DNA of 64,000 bases from Kumtagia sp963829135 (GTDB lineage: Bacteria; Pseudomonadota; Alphaproteobacteria; Rhizobiales; Rhizobiaceae), in the NCBI GenBank assembly GCA_963829135.1, contig CAWHHO010000008.1, positions 558,001 through 622,000 on the forward strand. Direction: 5' to 3'. Position numbers and translations under genes: made by a program. The notes beneath the pieces were generated by a model. The model had not been told where the DNA came from, did no database searches, and saw only the letters and a list, made by a program, of their open reading frames with translations. Positions 54,663 to 64,000 of this stretch are shown in pieces (position 1 is the stretch's first letter; each line of letters opens with the position of its first letter).

Positions 54663-55518
54663 CTCTACTGACGCCATTTGTTCGTAACCGCAAAAGCCTC
54701 GCCTGCGTTGGTGTAATCGGCGGGCAATAGGCGATGATCGCGCGCCCATGTCACTTTACGGCACGTTTCCGCCACTCTAATGTACGCGGATGGATAGCAG
54801 TCACAGAGTGTCGCCCACACTCGGGCTAGTGAGCCCCTGCCGCATGACTGCGCCTGATTGTGCGCCGCTCTTCCCGACAAAGTCGACAATGCCTGATATG
54901 AAGCCTTCACCCAGAGCGCCTTAATCAATCTTGAGATCGCGCGGGCCAGAGTCACTTGTAGGTCGATATCGACGCGCTTAGCGACCAATTTACCCTGTAT
55001 CGAGCATGTCCGCGCACCCAAGCAGTTAATATGTCGCCCAAGTATTCACCTCCACTACGCTCATTTGTTTGCAGTCTTCGCTCGGAAATTAACATTTTTT
55101 TGAAAGGCCATTATGTCGGCGGCAGATATCGTGCAGTAGCTCCGAAACCCGCACTGTTGTTATGATAAAACCCCGGGGGTCCATCCCAGCCGAGCGGTCG
55201 CTTCTTTGTCGAATTTTCAAGATCTGTGCCAGGAGGCGTACCGACATAGCTCGATAATGACCAACTGTTCCGTATCACTGGATCGCTTTCTCAGGAGAAC
55301 GTGTCCATCTGCGACGAATGTAATTACCTTGCGTTAGAGGCAGATATTTTGTAGTATCGTCTTTATTCTGTATAATTCTGGGCAGCTGTGGCGACGTGAC
55401 GTTATGGATGCCACCTGAACACATGCATACGTAAGACTAGCAAAGAGCGCTCACCCTGTCCGGCGAAGCGTGGCTATGTATGTGGGACATGCAGGGACCA
55501 GCGCTATGGGAGATAGCC
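54663..55518. other. Island stretch with no recognisable gene
   Basis: 856 bases of lower GC than the flanks. One open frame (55021 to 54665, minus, 118 residues) has no signal peptide and no recognised domain, and I do not consider it supported. No integrase or recombinase remnant was found where one would be expected next to an attachment site. Confidence 0.4.
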
Positions 55519-56318
55519 ATGTCTGCATTTGCCCGGATAACTTTTGTTGGCGTCTATGCCGTCGTTCTTGCATTCCCGTTCACGGTGTCGGCGCAAGAAA
55601 GTGAATTCCTCAACAGCCTCAAAAAATCAGGAGAAACTGCGGGAAAAACATTGCTCGTGCTGCCAAAGGATCAGGCACCCGGAATACCGGGAGATCAGTC
55701 GCACAACTCGATTTCCTTTACCGTATCCGCAAGGACCAGGAAAGGGACATCACGGACCGTGCGTTTCCGCTGATGGCCGCCAAATGGCCATTTAACAGGA
55801 TCTTTGTTTGCTGGGAGAGCCCAGCCGCAAACCTTACCGACCAGCGAGCGCTCGTTCGCGCAGCGATCAAAGACACCTGGGAATTCTCTTCGGGTCTGCA
55901 AATTCCTCGCTGGGGTCCCTGCAAGGAAAATTCCGTTGGTATCCGGATTTCGGTCGAAGATAATGGACCTCATGTGAAGGCACTTGGCAAGTATCTCGAT
56001 GGCATGCGGAGCGGCATGGTGCTGAATTTCACGTATGAGAACTGGAGCTCCAGTTGCAAAGCTACACTGGATTATTGCAACCGTGTAATCGCCGTCCATG
56101 AATTCGGGCATGCGATCGGGTTTGCTCATGAACAGAACCGGCCAGATACGCCCGGTGACTGCAACATGGAGCAGGGATCTGACGGAGACACCTTGCTAAC
56201 CCCTTGGGATCCCCATTCCGTCATGAACTACTGTAACAAGACATACTCGAATGATGGCGTTCTCAGCGAGTTTGATATTCTCGCTGTCCAATACATCTAT
56301 GGGCTGCCGAGCCAATGA
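55519..56318 (+). pseudogene. Exported zinc metalloprotease (astacin/matrixin-like), frameshifted
   Basis: Starts at ATG 55519 with a signal peptide (core VYAVVLAFPFTVSAQE). This frame continues to about DQAPGIPGDQS near 55697 and then loses sense. Another frame continues with VAQLDFLYRIRKDQ, ITDRAFPLMAAKWP and the catalytic domain to 56318. The zinc site is HEFGHAIGFAHEQNRPD (three His and the catalytic Glu, 56100-56150), followed by the Met-turn HSVMNYCN. A two-base insertion (extra CA near 55700) or equivalent explains the shift. From the ATG at 55773 a 181-residue catalytic part without signal peptide could still be made. Confidence 0.75.
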
Positions 56319-57535
56319 ACAGGGGTATGAATTGTTTCGCCCTTCCCGGCCTTTTCCTCGCCGGGTTGATCGTTTTGTTTTTCTCATCCCGAAGTGGCGC
56401 GCAGACCGATCAGGAAGCGCACTTAGCCATGCGCTCGAACATGGTGCACCTGGAGGCAACTGCGGAAGCAAATGCGGGCCCTGCCACCGGCACCAGCATA
56501 ACAACTAGCGGCACGAGAATACTAATGAAGCGGCGATGGATATATCCTCACTACTTATCATATCTTGGAGCCTATCGAAAAAGAAGGTTCAGGGTATTAA
56601 ATCTCGAAGCTCGAGGCGAAATTGAGCGACGCTCAGACTCTCCGCGGCGACAGTGGTCAATGCTTCGCCGCTACTCGACGTTTTGCTACTCAAGGTGTCT
56701 CGCAAGGCCGGCGGAGATTATCCACATGCCACGATTGGTGAATCAGAGGACTTGACCGAAGGAAACGAAGTGCTCACATCCGGCTACCACCCAAGGTCAG
56801 TATTTTACGAAGCCGGGGGACAGTCAGCAACAGGGAACTGCATCACTGGAAGCTCAATCTAAGTTGTAGTGGGCTAGGGCACAGTGGCAGCCCAGTCTAT
56901 CTTTCAGACGGAACCGTCGTTGGCATCGTAAAGGGGGATTTCAACACGGACCCGTCGATTAGTCATCATGGTTCCAATTGAACTTGCTGATCCGGTGATT
57001 ACCAGCATCCGGAACGCCGAACTTCGCGCGAAACTGGACAGGATTATCTCTCAGCTTGGAACGATTCCGGGTGGCCAGCAGCCGATCCACAATCGCCTTA
57101 TCTTTGTGGAAGACAGCATAAAGGACGTTAGCAAACATATGAGTTGGGAGGCGCGTATTACGGACAATTTTGATGTAGTGATAAAGTATGAGAAACTCGT
57201 TTCCGGTAACCCTAAAGTCATATCGATAGATTATTCTATTACACCATATGTAAAGTATAATGATGGACAGGTGTTAAGGCAAAAGGTGATGAAAAAGGGA
57301 ACATCCGCGCGTAATGCTGCTTCAGAGGGCGGCGTATTTGGGGAATTTTTTGTTGAGAACCTTAGTGAGAAGATGAAAAGTAAACTCGAGTTCAGATGCT
57401 GATTCGGTCAGCATTACGGGTTTTGATATTTCGGTGGTCCCTAAGTTGGACAATGAAGATGGGACTACACTTGAGCCGGAACAGTGGAGACACCAGCTCG
57501 AGACCGAGTTCAAGAATGCAACGAATGCTAACTGA
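56315..57535 (+). pseudogene. Exported trypsin-like serine protease, multiple frameshifts
   Basis: Overlaps the metalloprotease stop by 4 bases (ATGA). Begins with a signal peptide (LPGLFLAGLIVLFFSSRSGA). Later pieces in different frames give the catalytic-Asp strand SPLLDVLLLKVSRKAG near 56665-56712, the loop EDLTEGNEVLTSGYHP, and the catalytic-Ser motif GLGHSGSPVYLSDGTVVG near 56871-56924. These are followed by a C-terminal helical and beta region (56968-57402), with the last piece, DADSVSITGFDISVVPKLD, in yet another frame up to 57535. At least three indels are needed. The catalytic His region is not clear. Coupled layout with the upstream and downstream genes suggests one former operon. 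Confidence 0.7.
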
Positions 57536-58985
57536 TAACACGCAACGCAAATTTACGTGCTCATCGTCGATCGCGATGGTTCTGCTATCGATTGGCCTTT
57601 TGTTCGCGCCGTCTGCACTGGCCATGCCCCCCGAGGAGGTCGACAATATTCTCTATCCGCTACAACGAGTGGATCTTGATTTCGAGCCAACGTCGGTGAT
57701 TTACTCGGGGGACGGCGTAACTGTCTTTGTAGCCGGGACGCTATCGGGCTCCCAAGAGACCACAGCCGGGATCATTGTCGAATTCAACAAGCCGGACCTA
57801 TCGCCGATCAGGGAATTCCGGCTGCCACATTCGATTGAGGCGTTGGCGTTGACGCCCGCCGGCGACCGACTGATTGCTGCAGGCAATTTTAATCAATCGT
57901 CAGGCGGCGTGTCATCCATTTTGCTTTCGAACGGTGAAATTGTAACCGCCCGCATACGGTCTTATCTCCAGTTGCCCTCCATTTCGGTTGGCAGCAGCGG
58001 CAAAATCTATCTCAGCCGTTTACAGTCCAATCTTATCATTGGTGTTTCGCAGAACAATTTTGACTCGTCTTCCGCAGAAGACGAGCAGTTCCTAGAAGTT
58101 GAGGCGCTAGCTGTCGACTCCTACTTCTTCGATGCCAAGAGCCGTATCCGGCAGATCATCGTTTCGGAAGAGGACGCAGCGCTGTTCATCATACCGGATG
58201 ACGAAACAAAGATTTATGCCATGGAGCTTCAACGCTTCGGCAAGATCTGGGGTGACGCAGGCTATTCAACGGAAGAAAGGCACGCCCGCCCGCCGCTGGC
58301 GGCGTTCGGAGGCCGTGTCCGAAGCGAGGAATATCCCCAAGGCAAAATGTCCCTATTGCTCGCCGATCACCAGGGTCAGATGATCATGGTCCAGGAATAT
58401 GATCCCAAATTCCGCACAATCGACCTCGTTACTATTGCAGGCGTAGGATATACGCCCGTTCCCGGGAGCTTTCTTGAGACTCTGCCGAACAGCAGAAGTA
58501 TCCGCCAACCCATGCTTATAGCCAGCGACCGAAGCCAGACCAAAATTCTATCGGGCAATATTTACTCCCGGCAGCTGGTCATGTTTACCCGAGAGGTCGG
58601 CGCGGACTATCTTGAGCAAGTGGCAACGCTAGAACTTGAGAACTCTCCGGGCGCTATTGCCGTTAACCCCGCAGGCAATGATGCAATCATTGCATTCAAA
58701 GACCATCCGGCGTTGCTTTTGCTGTCCCATCCCAACGCCGCGACCGGCCGGGAGGAAACTGGAAACGTCCCTATGGAAACGGGTGACGAAGTGGTGCGTG
58801 AATTGCAGAAACTGTTAACGAGCCTGGGTTTTTCGGTCGGCTCGATCGATGGCGTGATGGGCGCACGAACAAGACACTCGCTTAGGATAGCGGCAGAGCA
58901 CTACGACATCGAGGGAAGCTTGAAGGATCTGAACGCGTCCATAAAGGAACTCAAGGCTGCTGTCAGCGCCTCCGCGAAAGAGTAA
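57525..58985 (+). CDS. Exported beta-propeller-like protein with C-terminal peptidoglycan-binding domain
   Basis: 486 residues. Signal peptide near residues 14-34 (MVLLSIGLLFAPSALA). The body has repeating strands such as PTSVIYSGDGVTVFVAG, IEALALTPAGDRLIAAG and PGAIAVNPAGNDAIIAF, typical of WD40/YVTN-like propellers. The C-terminal segment (DEVVRELQKLLTSLGFSVGSIDGVMG, given in part, residues about 420-465) is a PG_binding_1 domain, and the tail is helical. ATG at 57525 overlaps the end of the protease frame; ATG at 57516 is an alternative. It is intact while both upstream protease genes are broken. Probably periplasmic and cell-wall associated; function unknown. Confidence 0.75.
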   Translation: MLTDNTQRKFTCSSSIAMVLLSIGLLFAPSALAMPPEEVDNILYPLQRVDLDFEPTSVIYSGDGVTVFVAGTLSGSQETTAGIIVEFNKPDLSPIREFRLPHSIEALALTPAGDRLIAAGNFNQSSGGVSSILLSNGEIVTARIRSYLQLPSISVGSSGKIYLSRLQSNLIIGVSQNNFDSSSAEDEQFLEVEALAVDSYFFDAKSRIRQIIVSEEDAALFIIPDDETKIYAMELQRFGKIWGDAGYSTEERHARPPLAAFGGRVRSEEYPQGKMSLLLADHQGQMIMVQEYDPKFRTIDLVTIAGVGYTPVPGSFLETLPNSRSIRQPMLIASDRSQTKILSGNIYSRQLVMFTREVGADYLEQVATLELENSPGAIAVNPAGNDAIIAFKDHPALLLLSHPNAATGREETGNVPMETGDEVVRELQKLLTSLGFSVGSIDGVMGARTRHSLRIAAEHYDIEGSLKDLNASIKELKAAVSASAKE

Positions 58986-59142
58986 TCGCACATAACGCCG
59001 CGGCGGACAGCTCGCTGTAGTTCAAATCGCGCAACAAATATGCATATTCGGTCGCCCAGCTGTGTCAATGATGAGGATGTTGATCAAGACGGAATCCTCT
59101 TCACCAATACGCTTACTCTATTACCATGCTGTCTTACGACAG

Positions 59143-60443
59143 TTGGACACCTCGAAGAACCTCCCCATCCCAGCAGTTTCATGATTCACTCCTGCGGTGA
59201 TTTGCGGGAGGCTGCGAATGCGAGGACAGGCCGGTTTCTGGGACATTGACGAGCGCTACGTTCGGCTGAGCGAGGCCGGCGATCCTCTGGAGAAGCTGAA
59301 CGTGCTGGTGCCGTGGGAGGTTTTCCGCAAGCCGCTGGCCAAGGCGCTGAAGCGTTCGGATGGCGCCAAGGGCGGCCGCCCGCCCTACGACCCAGTGATG
59401 ATGTTCAGGATCATGGTTCTGCAAGCGCTCTACGGGTTGTCGGACGACCAGGCCGAGTTCCAGATCCAGGACCGGCTGTCCTTCATGCGCTTCCTCGGGC
59501 TTGGGCTCGGCGACAGGGTTCCGGACGCCAAGACGATCTGGCTGTTCCGCGAACATCTCACGCAGGCGAAGGCGGTCGAGAACCTGTTCGCGCGCTTCGA
59601 CAGGCACCTCACCAAGGCCGGCTACCTCGCGATGGGCGGCCAGATCGTCGATGCCACCATCGTGGCGGCGCCGAAGCAGCGCAACACCGACGCCGAGAAG
59701 GCCGACATCAAGGCGGGCAAGGTCCCGGACGCCTGGAAGGAGAGGCCTGCCAAGCTGCGGCAGAAGGATCGGGACGCCCGCTGGACGGTAAAGTTCTCGA
59801 AGGCCAAGGTGGCGGAGGACGGAAAGACCAAGCAGCGCGACATCGCCATTCCCGCCTTCGGCTACAAGAACCATGCATCGATCGATCGCCGCCACGGCTT
59901 CATCCGAGGGTGGAACGTGACGAGCGCCTCGGCCTATGACGGCGCGCAGCTCCGCAACGTGCTCAACCGCGGCAACACCGGTTCGACGGTCTGGGCTGAC
60001 ACCGCCTATCGCTCGAAGACGAACGAAGAGTGGCTGGAGAAGAACGGCTACGTCTCCGACATCCACCACAAGAAGCCGAAGGGCCGGCCGATGAGCGAGG
60101 CGACGTCACGGGCCAACGGTCGACGCTCCAAGATCCGCGCCTTCGTCGAGCACGTCTTCGCGCAGCAGAAAGACCGCATGAGCCTGTTCGTGCGCACCAT
60201 CGGCATTGCGCGGGCAAGGACCAAGATCGGCATGGCCAACCTCGCCTACAATCTCACGCGCTTCGTCTGGCATCAGGGGCGAACTGCGCACGCATGACGG
60301 CAGAGGCGGCAGAAAACGCCGCCGACATGCCGAAATCAGCAAACCACGTCAGCCCAAGCAGTGGTCAGCGCCACGCCGTGCACTGTAACCACCCTCATCG
60401 CGTTCCTTCCCAGCCGCGAAAGCCAGTAGTTCGAGGTGTCCAA
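59143..60443 (+). mobile_element. IS5-family insertion sequence, complete
   Basis: About 1.3 kb. Terminal inverted repeats of 14 bp, TTGGACACCTCGAA (59143-59156) and its complement TTCGAGGTGTCCAA (60430-60443), flank a single intact transposase gene. The exact outer ends may be two bases inside (GGACACC...). No convincing target duplication was seen. It lies in the middle of the island and is more GC-rich than its neighbours. Confidence 0.85.
59218..60297 (+). CDS. IS5-family transposase
   Basis: 359 residues, one intact frame. The N-terminal DUF772-type DNA-binding domain includes KGGRPPYDPVMMFRIMVLQ and LSDDQAEFQIQDRLSFMRF. The DDE catalytic residues are in GGQIVDATIVAAPKQRN (first Asp), TVWADTAYRSKTNEEWL (second Asp) and FVEHVFAQQKDRM (Glu). 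ATG at 59218 has GGGAGG upstream. The element should be capable of transposition. Confidence 0.93.
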   Translation: MRGQAGFWDIDERYVRLSEAGDPLEKLNVLVPWEVFRKPLAKALKRSDGAKGGRPPYDPVMMFRIMVLQALYGLSDDQAEFQIQDRLSFMRFLGLGLGDRVPDAKTIWLFREHLTQAKAVENLFARFDRHLTKAGYLAMGGQIVDATIVAAPKQRNTDAEKADIKAGKVPDAWKERPAKLRQKDRDARWTVKFSKAKVAEDGKTKQRDIAIPAFGYKNHASIDRRHGFIRGWNVTSASAYDGAQLRNVLNRGNTGSTVWADTAYRSKTNEEWLEKNGYVSDIHHKKPKGRPMSEATSRANGRRSKIRAFVEHVFAQQKDRMSLFVRTIGIARARTKIGMANLAYNLTRFVWHQGRTAHA

Positions 60444-61013
60444 GGGGTATAGAAGAGAAAGCTATAAGTAAAGAATAGGGAACGCTTACACCCTACCCGG
60501 CAAACCCGTCGAAGTCTCGGGTGCTTACTTTCAAATACTCCGGCTACGGGACGGTCCGTCGAATTTCTCGATTGACTTGGGATGATGGGGCGCGGCGAGC
60601 CGTGCCGTGCTGGCAATATTCTTAGAGGGCTGCCGAATGCCGCCGCTTTGGGCTGGCTCCCAGAAAACCAGTAGACGGCGCGTAAACAGGCTTGCATAGC
60701 GGTCGCGCCTGTCTACCGCTGACGCTTCGAAACAGCACCGGTGCTTGCTCCTGTGTCAACCAGCGACATCCTGCGAGGCAGATGCCGGAGACGCTGGGGA
60801 ACATAACGAACACGTCGAGCGCTGTAGCGCGAACCTTACGTCTCAGCAATCGTCAAACCGGTCAGCCCTCTCAAGGCCAATGGGTGATCTACAATGTGAA
60901 AATGGGCAGGGGCAGGGACAAGTAATCAGTTCGTCAAGCCGCCACGACCAAGGCTGCCACGCCTGGTTCCTCGGGCGCGGCCATCCCGCCGTCGATCGGT
61001 GGCGGCTCCAGCT
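60444..61013. other. Island stretch with no recognisable gene
   Basis: 570 bases between the IS and the nuclease remnant. Short frames exist on both strands, but none carries a recognisable domain, signal peptide or good ribosome site. It may contain decayed sequence of the element that carried the IS. Confidence 0.4.
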
Positions 61014-61767
61014 ATGATGCTGCTGGCTGCGCTTGCTTTCGTGGGCATCGCCAGCCTGGTCCAGATTGATGGCCGGTTGAAAGGCCCGATACCAGTATCA
61101 AGTGCCGTCGAGCGAGTTTCCTCAACTCACCCCGACAGATTATCGCAAATCGTTGGCCGAGCCAGCATAGTTGATGGCGACACTGTTCGACATCAAAGTC
61201 AGCGTGTCCGGCTTCATGGAATTCGATGCGCCTGAATCCAGCCAGGTATGCAAGAATGCCGGTGGACGCGGCTACAGGTGCGGGTCGGCATCGACCCAGA
61301 AACTGCGCGATATCCTATCGCGGTCTACGCCGACGAGATGTGAATTCGTGGAGTGGGATACCTACGGTCGGACGGTTTCTAATTGCTACCGCGCGGATAA
61401 TGAGAACATTGCAGCGCTGATGGTCCAGTCGGGTCATGCCTTGGACGGCGTCATCACAGTCAGGGAGCCTACGAGGAACGAGCAGCAAGTCGCAAAGAAG
61501 CAAAAGGTCGCCCTGTGGCAAGGCAAATTCACAGAACCCTGGAAACGGCGCGCCGAGCACCGTGAGCAAACGCAGACTGTCGATGGCTCGGGGGCTCTCG
61601 TGGGCGACCAGCATGCCACCGCGAGCGGATGCCGTATCAAGGGCAACATCAGCAGCGAAAGCGAGCGGATTTATCACACACCCGGCCAGCGGTATTACGA
61701 AACGATCAACGCGTCGAAGGGCGAGCGGATGTTTTGCTCGCGAGCGGAGGCTCGGGCTGCTGACTAG
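61014..61767 (+). pseudogene. Thermonuclease-like (SNase) protein with C-terminal sunset domain, frameshifted
   Basis: An N-terminal membrane/signal segment (MLLAALAFVGIASLV) and the SNase start ASIVDGDT lie in one frame; the later part DAPESSQVCKNAGGRGYRCG, EFVEWDTYGRTVSNCYR and ALMVQSGHALD lies in another. Around 61180-61225 the frame switches at least twice (QRVRLHGI is in the first frame, DAPES in the second). The conserved Arg of RVRLHGIDAPE and Glu/Arg of SNase can be traced. The C terminus, CRIKGNISSESERIYHTPG to KGERMFCSRAEARAA, is the 'sunset' domain often fused to such nucleases. Probably exported nuclease, now broken. Confidence 0.7.
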
Positions 61768-61908
61768 GGGCGCGAGAAGCGGCCCGCACGTTGTTGGCAA
61801 TGCGTCAGAGGCAGGCGCCGTCGTATGCAACGGATCGCTTAGCTTCTGTGCCGGCATGTGGCCGGACGCTTTCGCCTAGCTGTCCATGCGCCGCTAAAGA
61901 GGCGGATT

Positions 61909-62716
61909 TCAGAGACCGGTCATCTTGACGTGTTTAACAATGTCGTCTCCGTAGTGGTCAACGAAGTCTTTGATGTTCTGGCGAACAGCTTCAAGCGAAA
62001 AACCAGCACGCCAGCTTGCCGGGTCCTTGACAATTTTGTCCTTCCAGAAGTCGAAATCGTGGTCGATCGAAGCCTGATCGTTCGATGTGCTCATATCCAC
62101 GACTAGGACCAACTTATCGGGTTTACCGCGTGAGTCAGCGGGTGACCAGCCGATGAGAAATGGGCCTTCCCCGTCAAACGTCATATGTTGTTTAGCCGCA
62201 TATGCCATCGCGGTAGATGCGGCGCCCAAAACATAGTCCTTTAAAATCCAGTCGCAGTTGTCCGCTTTAGCCAAACTATTTTCGGGATCGTTTAGAGGCC
62301 AAATGGTGACCATCTGATCCGAGGCAGGGTAAGGTGAGACCCTCGGCCCGATCGAAGTGGGCGAGAAATGAGCTACAAACCATCATCAGCTTCTTTGAAT
62401 TCGCAGCTGTCGGTCTTGATTTGAGTGCCACGATGCCGTAGGCCGCGATACCGGTCGGCGGAATTTCTTCCTCTCTCAAGTATCGGCGAACGGGATGCAA
62501 AATTGATCCATCAATCTGATTAGCCTTTTCAATGGCCTTGCTAACGTCCTGCGCTGCCTTTTCAATGGCCTTGCCAGCGTCCTGCACTGCCTTTTCAACG
62601 GCCTTGCCAACCGGGTCGAGCATCAACGTTTCGCATTCAAGGTCCCACGGGCTGCATGCGAAGGCGGCCGAGGCCAAACTACCAAAAACCACTAGCGCAG
62701 CTAAGACAAGCTTCAT
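61909..62716 (-). pseudogene. Exported protein of unknown function, probable frameshift
   Basis: Two overlapping frames (62716-62276 and 62313-61909) read as one protein of about 265 residues. The first has a signal peptide ending SAAFACSPWD near residue 21, a helical repeat region with VEKAVQDAGKAIEKAAQDVS (coiled coil), and AEGLTLPCLGSD before going out of frame. The second continues QMVTIWPLNDPENS and then a compact domain ending DDIVKHVKMTGL. A one-base indel near 62300 joins them. No family recognised. The start overlaps the small membrane protein's stop by 4 bases. Confidence 0.6.
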
Positions 62717-62919
62717 ACTCGCCTCTGCCCGACTTGAGTTGCCTTCGCCGCTGTGCGACCCTTGATCGCCGAGAGAATAGAACCTGCAACCGAGAAAACT
62801 AGGACAGAGCCTACGATCAACATCGCGGTCCCGCCAGCGTTATCCGGTCGAACCCACCATACAAGAAGTATCCCGACGATAAAACCCAAACCACTGCCTA
62901 CCGTAGTGCCCTTTAACAT
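62713..62919 (-). CDS. Small membrane protein, two helices
   Basis: 68 residues: helix 1 (VGSGLGFIVGILLVWWV), a short loop with RPDNAGG, helix 2 (MLIVGSVLVFSVAGSILSAI), and a basic tail. No family recognised. Its stop overlaps the start of the exported protein gene (ATGA), which suggests a two-gene unit; the small protein could be a membrane partner or immunity-like protein, which is speculation. Confidence 0.55.
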   Translation of the reverse strand: MLKGTTVGSGLGFIVGILLVWWVRPDNAGGTAMLIVGSVLVFSVAGSILSAIKGRTAAKATQVGQRRV

Positions 62920-63466
62920 GGTCCCTCCAAACAGATCAGGCTTGTCGCTTCTTCACAATGCAACTCCCACTTCGCCTTTGCAAGTAATGATCTCACCGCC
63001 GATGCACTGCCGGGTCTCATTGAATAGGCCTTTTTCCCTGCCCGTTTAGCTCAACTATTTTAAAATAATTGTTCATCTTGCTGTCGCGCCGGGTCGCTCT
63101 TGTCGAGGGACTTAAGGACCCGCGAAATCCAACACTTCCGGAAATAACTCCCACGTAAACTCGGCTGCGTGGCAACCATCTCGACTTTACATCGGATGTC
63201 GATTCTCCAGCGGAAGGGATCACGTATGGGACGTCATCGAAAACGTTAGCACCGGCTTCAGCTTGGCAGCGCTTTGAAGATTGTGTCGCCGGCATTCGTC
63301 ACCGCTCCCATGGCCAACAACCGACTATATAGTAGGATCGGCTTCTTTCAGTTTGTCGCTATGGTTACACATCGCCGCTGCGAGTATGCGGAGCCCATCG
63401 CCTCGAGGTGATCTGGCACATCCCCGGCGCACCGGCAGCCTTCGGACATGTGACCTCGGCCCGAGA
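62920..63466. other. Island stretch with no recognisable gene
   Basis: 547 bases. A minus-strand frame at 63295-63017 (92 residues) has no recognisable domain. The AT-rich part near 63050-63075 could hold the promoter of the leftward two-gene unit. Nothing resembling an integrase or excisionase was found before the right boundary. Confidence 0.4.
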
Positions 63467-63656
<190 letters not shown>

Positions 63657-63672
63657 ATGATTTCAAATACTT

Positions 63673-63688
63673 ATGCCGCTTTCGGCAT
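63673..63688. terminator. Possible terminator between tRNA-Arg and glpD
   Basis: ATGCCG-CTTT-CGGCAT forms a 6-bp stem with a 4-base loop between the tRNA and the convergent glpD-like gene. There is no T run on either side, so this is weak. Confidence 0.35.
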
Positions 63689-63705
63689 CTGACAGGTCAC
63701 GATCG

Positions 63706-64000
63706 TTAAGCTTTCCAATTCTCGCCTTCGTTCACGAATTTGATCCTATGGCGTTTGGTCAACATGTCGGTGGTTCGTTCGATCTCCATCATCTGACGTG
63801 ATTCATCCCAATTAAGGGCCGTGGCAGCAATTTTTGATATCACGTGCAAATCGCGCCGGCTGAGACGGCCGCTGATGGCGAGCGTCGTTCGACGCATCAC
63901 AATGTCATCCAGATGAGTCACATGCTCGTTTCGCACGAGCCATTCGATCTCCGCCGTGGAGTAGTCGGGCGCGTCGGTCAGACGTTGATCGGGCACCGAT
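63706..64000 (-). CDS. glpD: Glycerol-3-phosphate dehydrogenase (GlpD-like), C-terminal part
   Basis: The last 97 codons; the gene continues past the window's right edge. The visible part, YSTAEIEWLVRNEHVTHLDD, MRRTTLAISGRLS and a closing helical segment WDESRQMMEIERT, matches the C-terminal DAO_C cap domain of aerobic, FAD-dependent glycerol-3-phosphate dehydrogenase. The FAD domain lies outside the window, so the name rests on the cap only. Confidence 0.75.
   Translation of the reverse strand, partial: SVPDQRLTDAPDYSTAEIEWLVRNEHVTHLDDIVMRRTTLAISGRLSRRDLHVISKIAATALNWDESRQMMEIERTTDMLTKRHRIKFVNEGENWKA

Noticed and set aside
54665..55021. 118-residue minus-strand frame next to the truncated tRNA, considered as an integrase remnant
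   Set aside because: No Arg-His-Arg-Tyr signature or any other recognisable element; ribosome site absent.
63017..63295. 92-residue minus-strand frame near the right end of the island
   Set aside because: No signal peptide, domain or supporting context.

Overview
The window is chromosomal DNA of an alphaproteobacterium of the order Hyphomicrobiales (Rhizobiales). Mesorhizobium or a close Phyllobacteriaceae relative is the best guess. Grounds: high GC content, the gene order mdh-sucC-sucD-sucA-sucB, an Omp19-type lipoprotein like that of Brucella, the dapF-mtaB-ftsY-ispZ run, a LOG-dapD-DUF805 run, acnA beside ccmAB, and a RIME-like palindromic repeat. The assignment rests on remembered family features and gene order; no search was run.

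Layout. 1-11 kb (mainly minus strand): TCA operon mdh-sucC-[vapBC]-lipoprotein-sucD-sucA-sucB followed by small accessory genes. 11-13 kb: zapE (broken by a frameshift) and an omp19-like gene. 13.3-17.8 kb (plus): dapF, mtaB, ftsY, septation protein A. 17.9-27 kb: a ThuA-like gene, then a six-gene minus-strand module (SxtJ-like membrane protein, DUF5989 peptide, NodU/CmcH-type carbamoyltransferase, unknown 167-residue protein, two SGNH proteins, one lacking its nucleophile serine). A histidine kinase/response regulator pair is divergent from it. 27-35 kb: pentapeptide-repeat protein, prfC, HAD phosphatase, a pyruvoyl-dependent arginine decarboxylase overlapping a PACE exporter, LOG protein, dapD, two DUF805 proteins. 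35-42 kb: DUF1223, a decayed ceramidase, acnA, then ccmA-ccmB-ccmD-ccmG with ccmC absent. 42-54.3 kb: DUF2332, DUF1127-like, FMN reductase, DUF3422, a LacI-regulated tagatose-type sugar kinase/GatZ pair, nth, DUF2244, an Ada-like repair protein, EamA exporter, ribokinase, glutathione peroxidase.

54.5-63.6 kb is an accessory island of about 9 kb. It is bounded by a perfect 152-bp direct repeat that covers the promoter side and 5' half of a tRNA-Arg(CCG) gene; the right copy continues into the complete tRNA. The island holds a broken zinc metalloprotease, a broken trypsin-like protease, an intact exported repeat protein with a peptidoglycan-binding domain, a complete IS5-family element, a broken nuclease/sunset-domain gene and small exported proteins. 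I see no integrase. To its right lies the 3' end of a glpD-like gene.

The most unusual items are the sxtIJK-like carbamoyltransferase/SGNH module, the arginine decarboxylase-PACE pair (apparent polyamine synthesis coupled to export), the missing ccmC, the tRNA-flanked protease island, and an intact VapC toxin beside a frameshifted antitoxin inside the TCA operon. Several frameshifts differ by one or two bases and could be sequencing errors, so they should be checked against reads.
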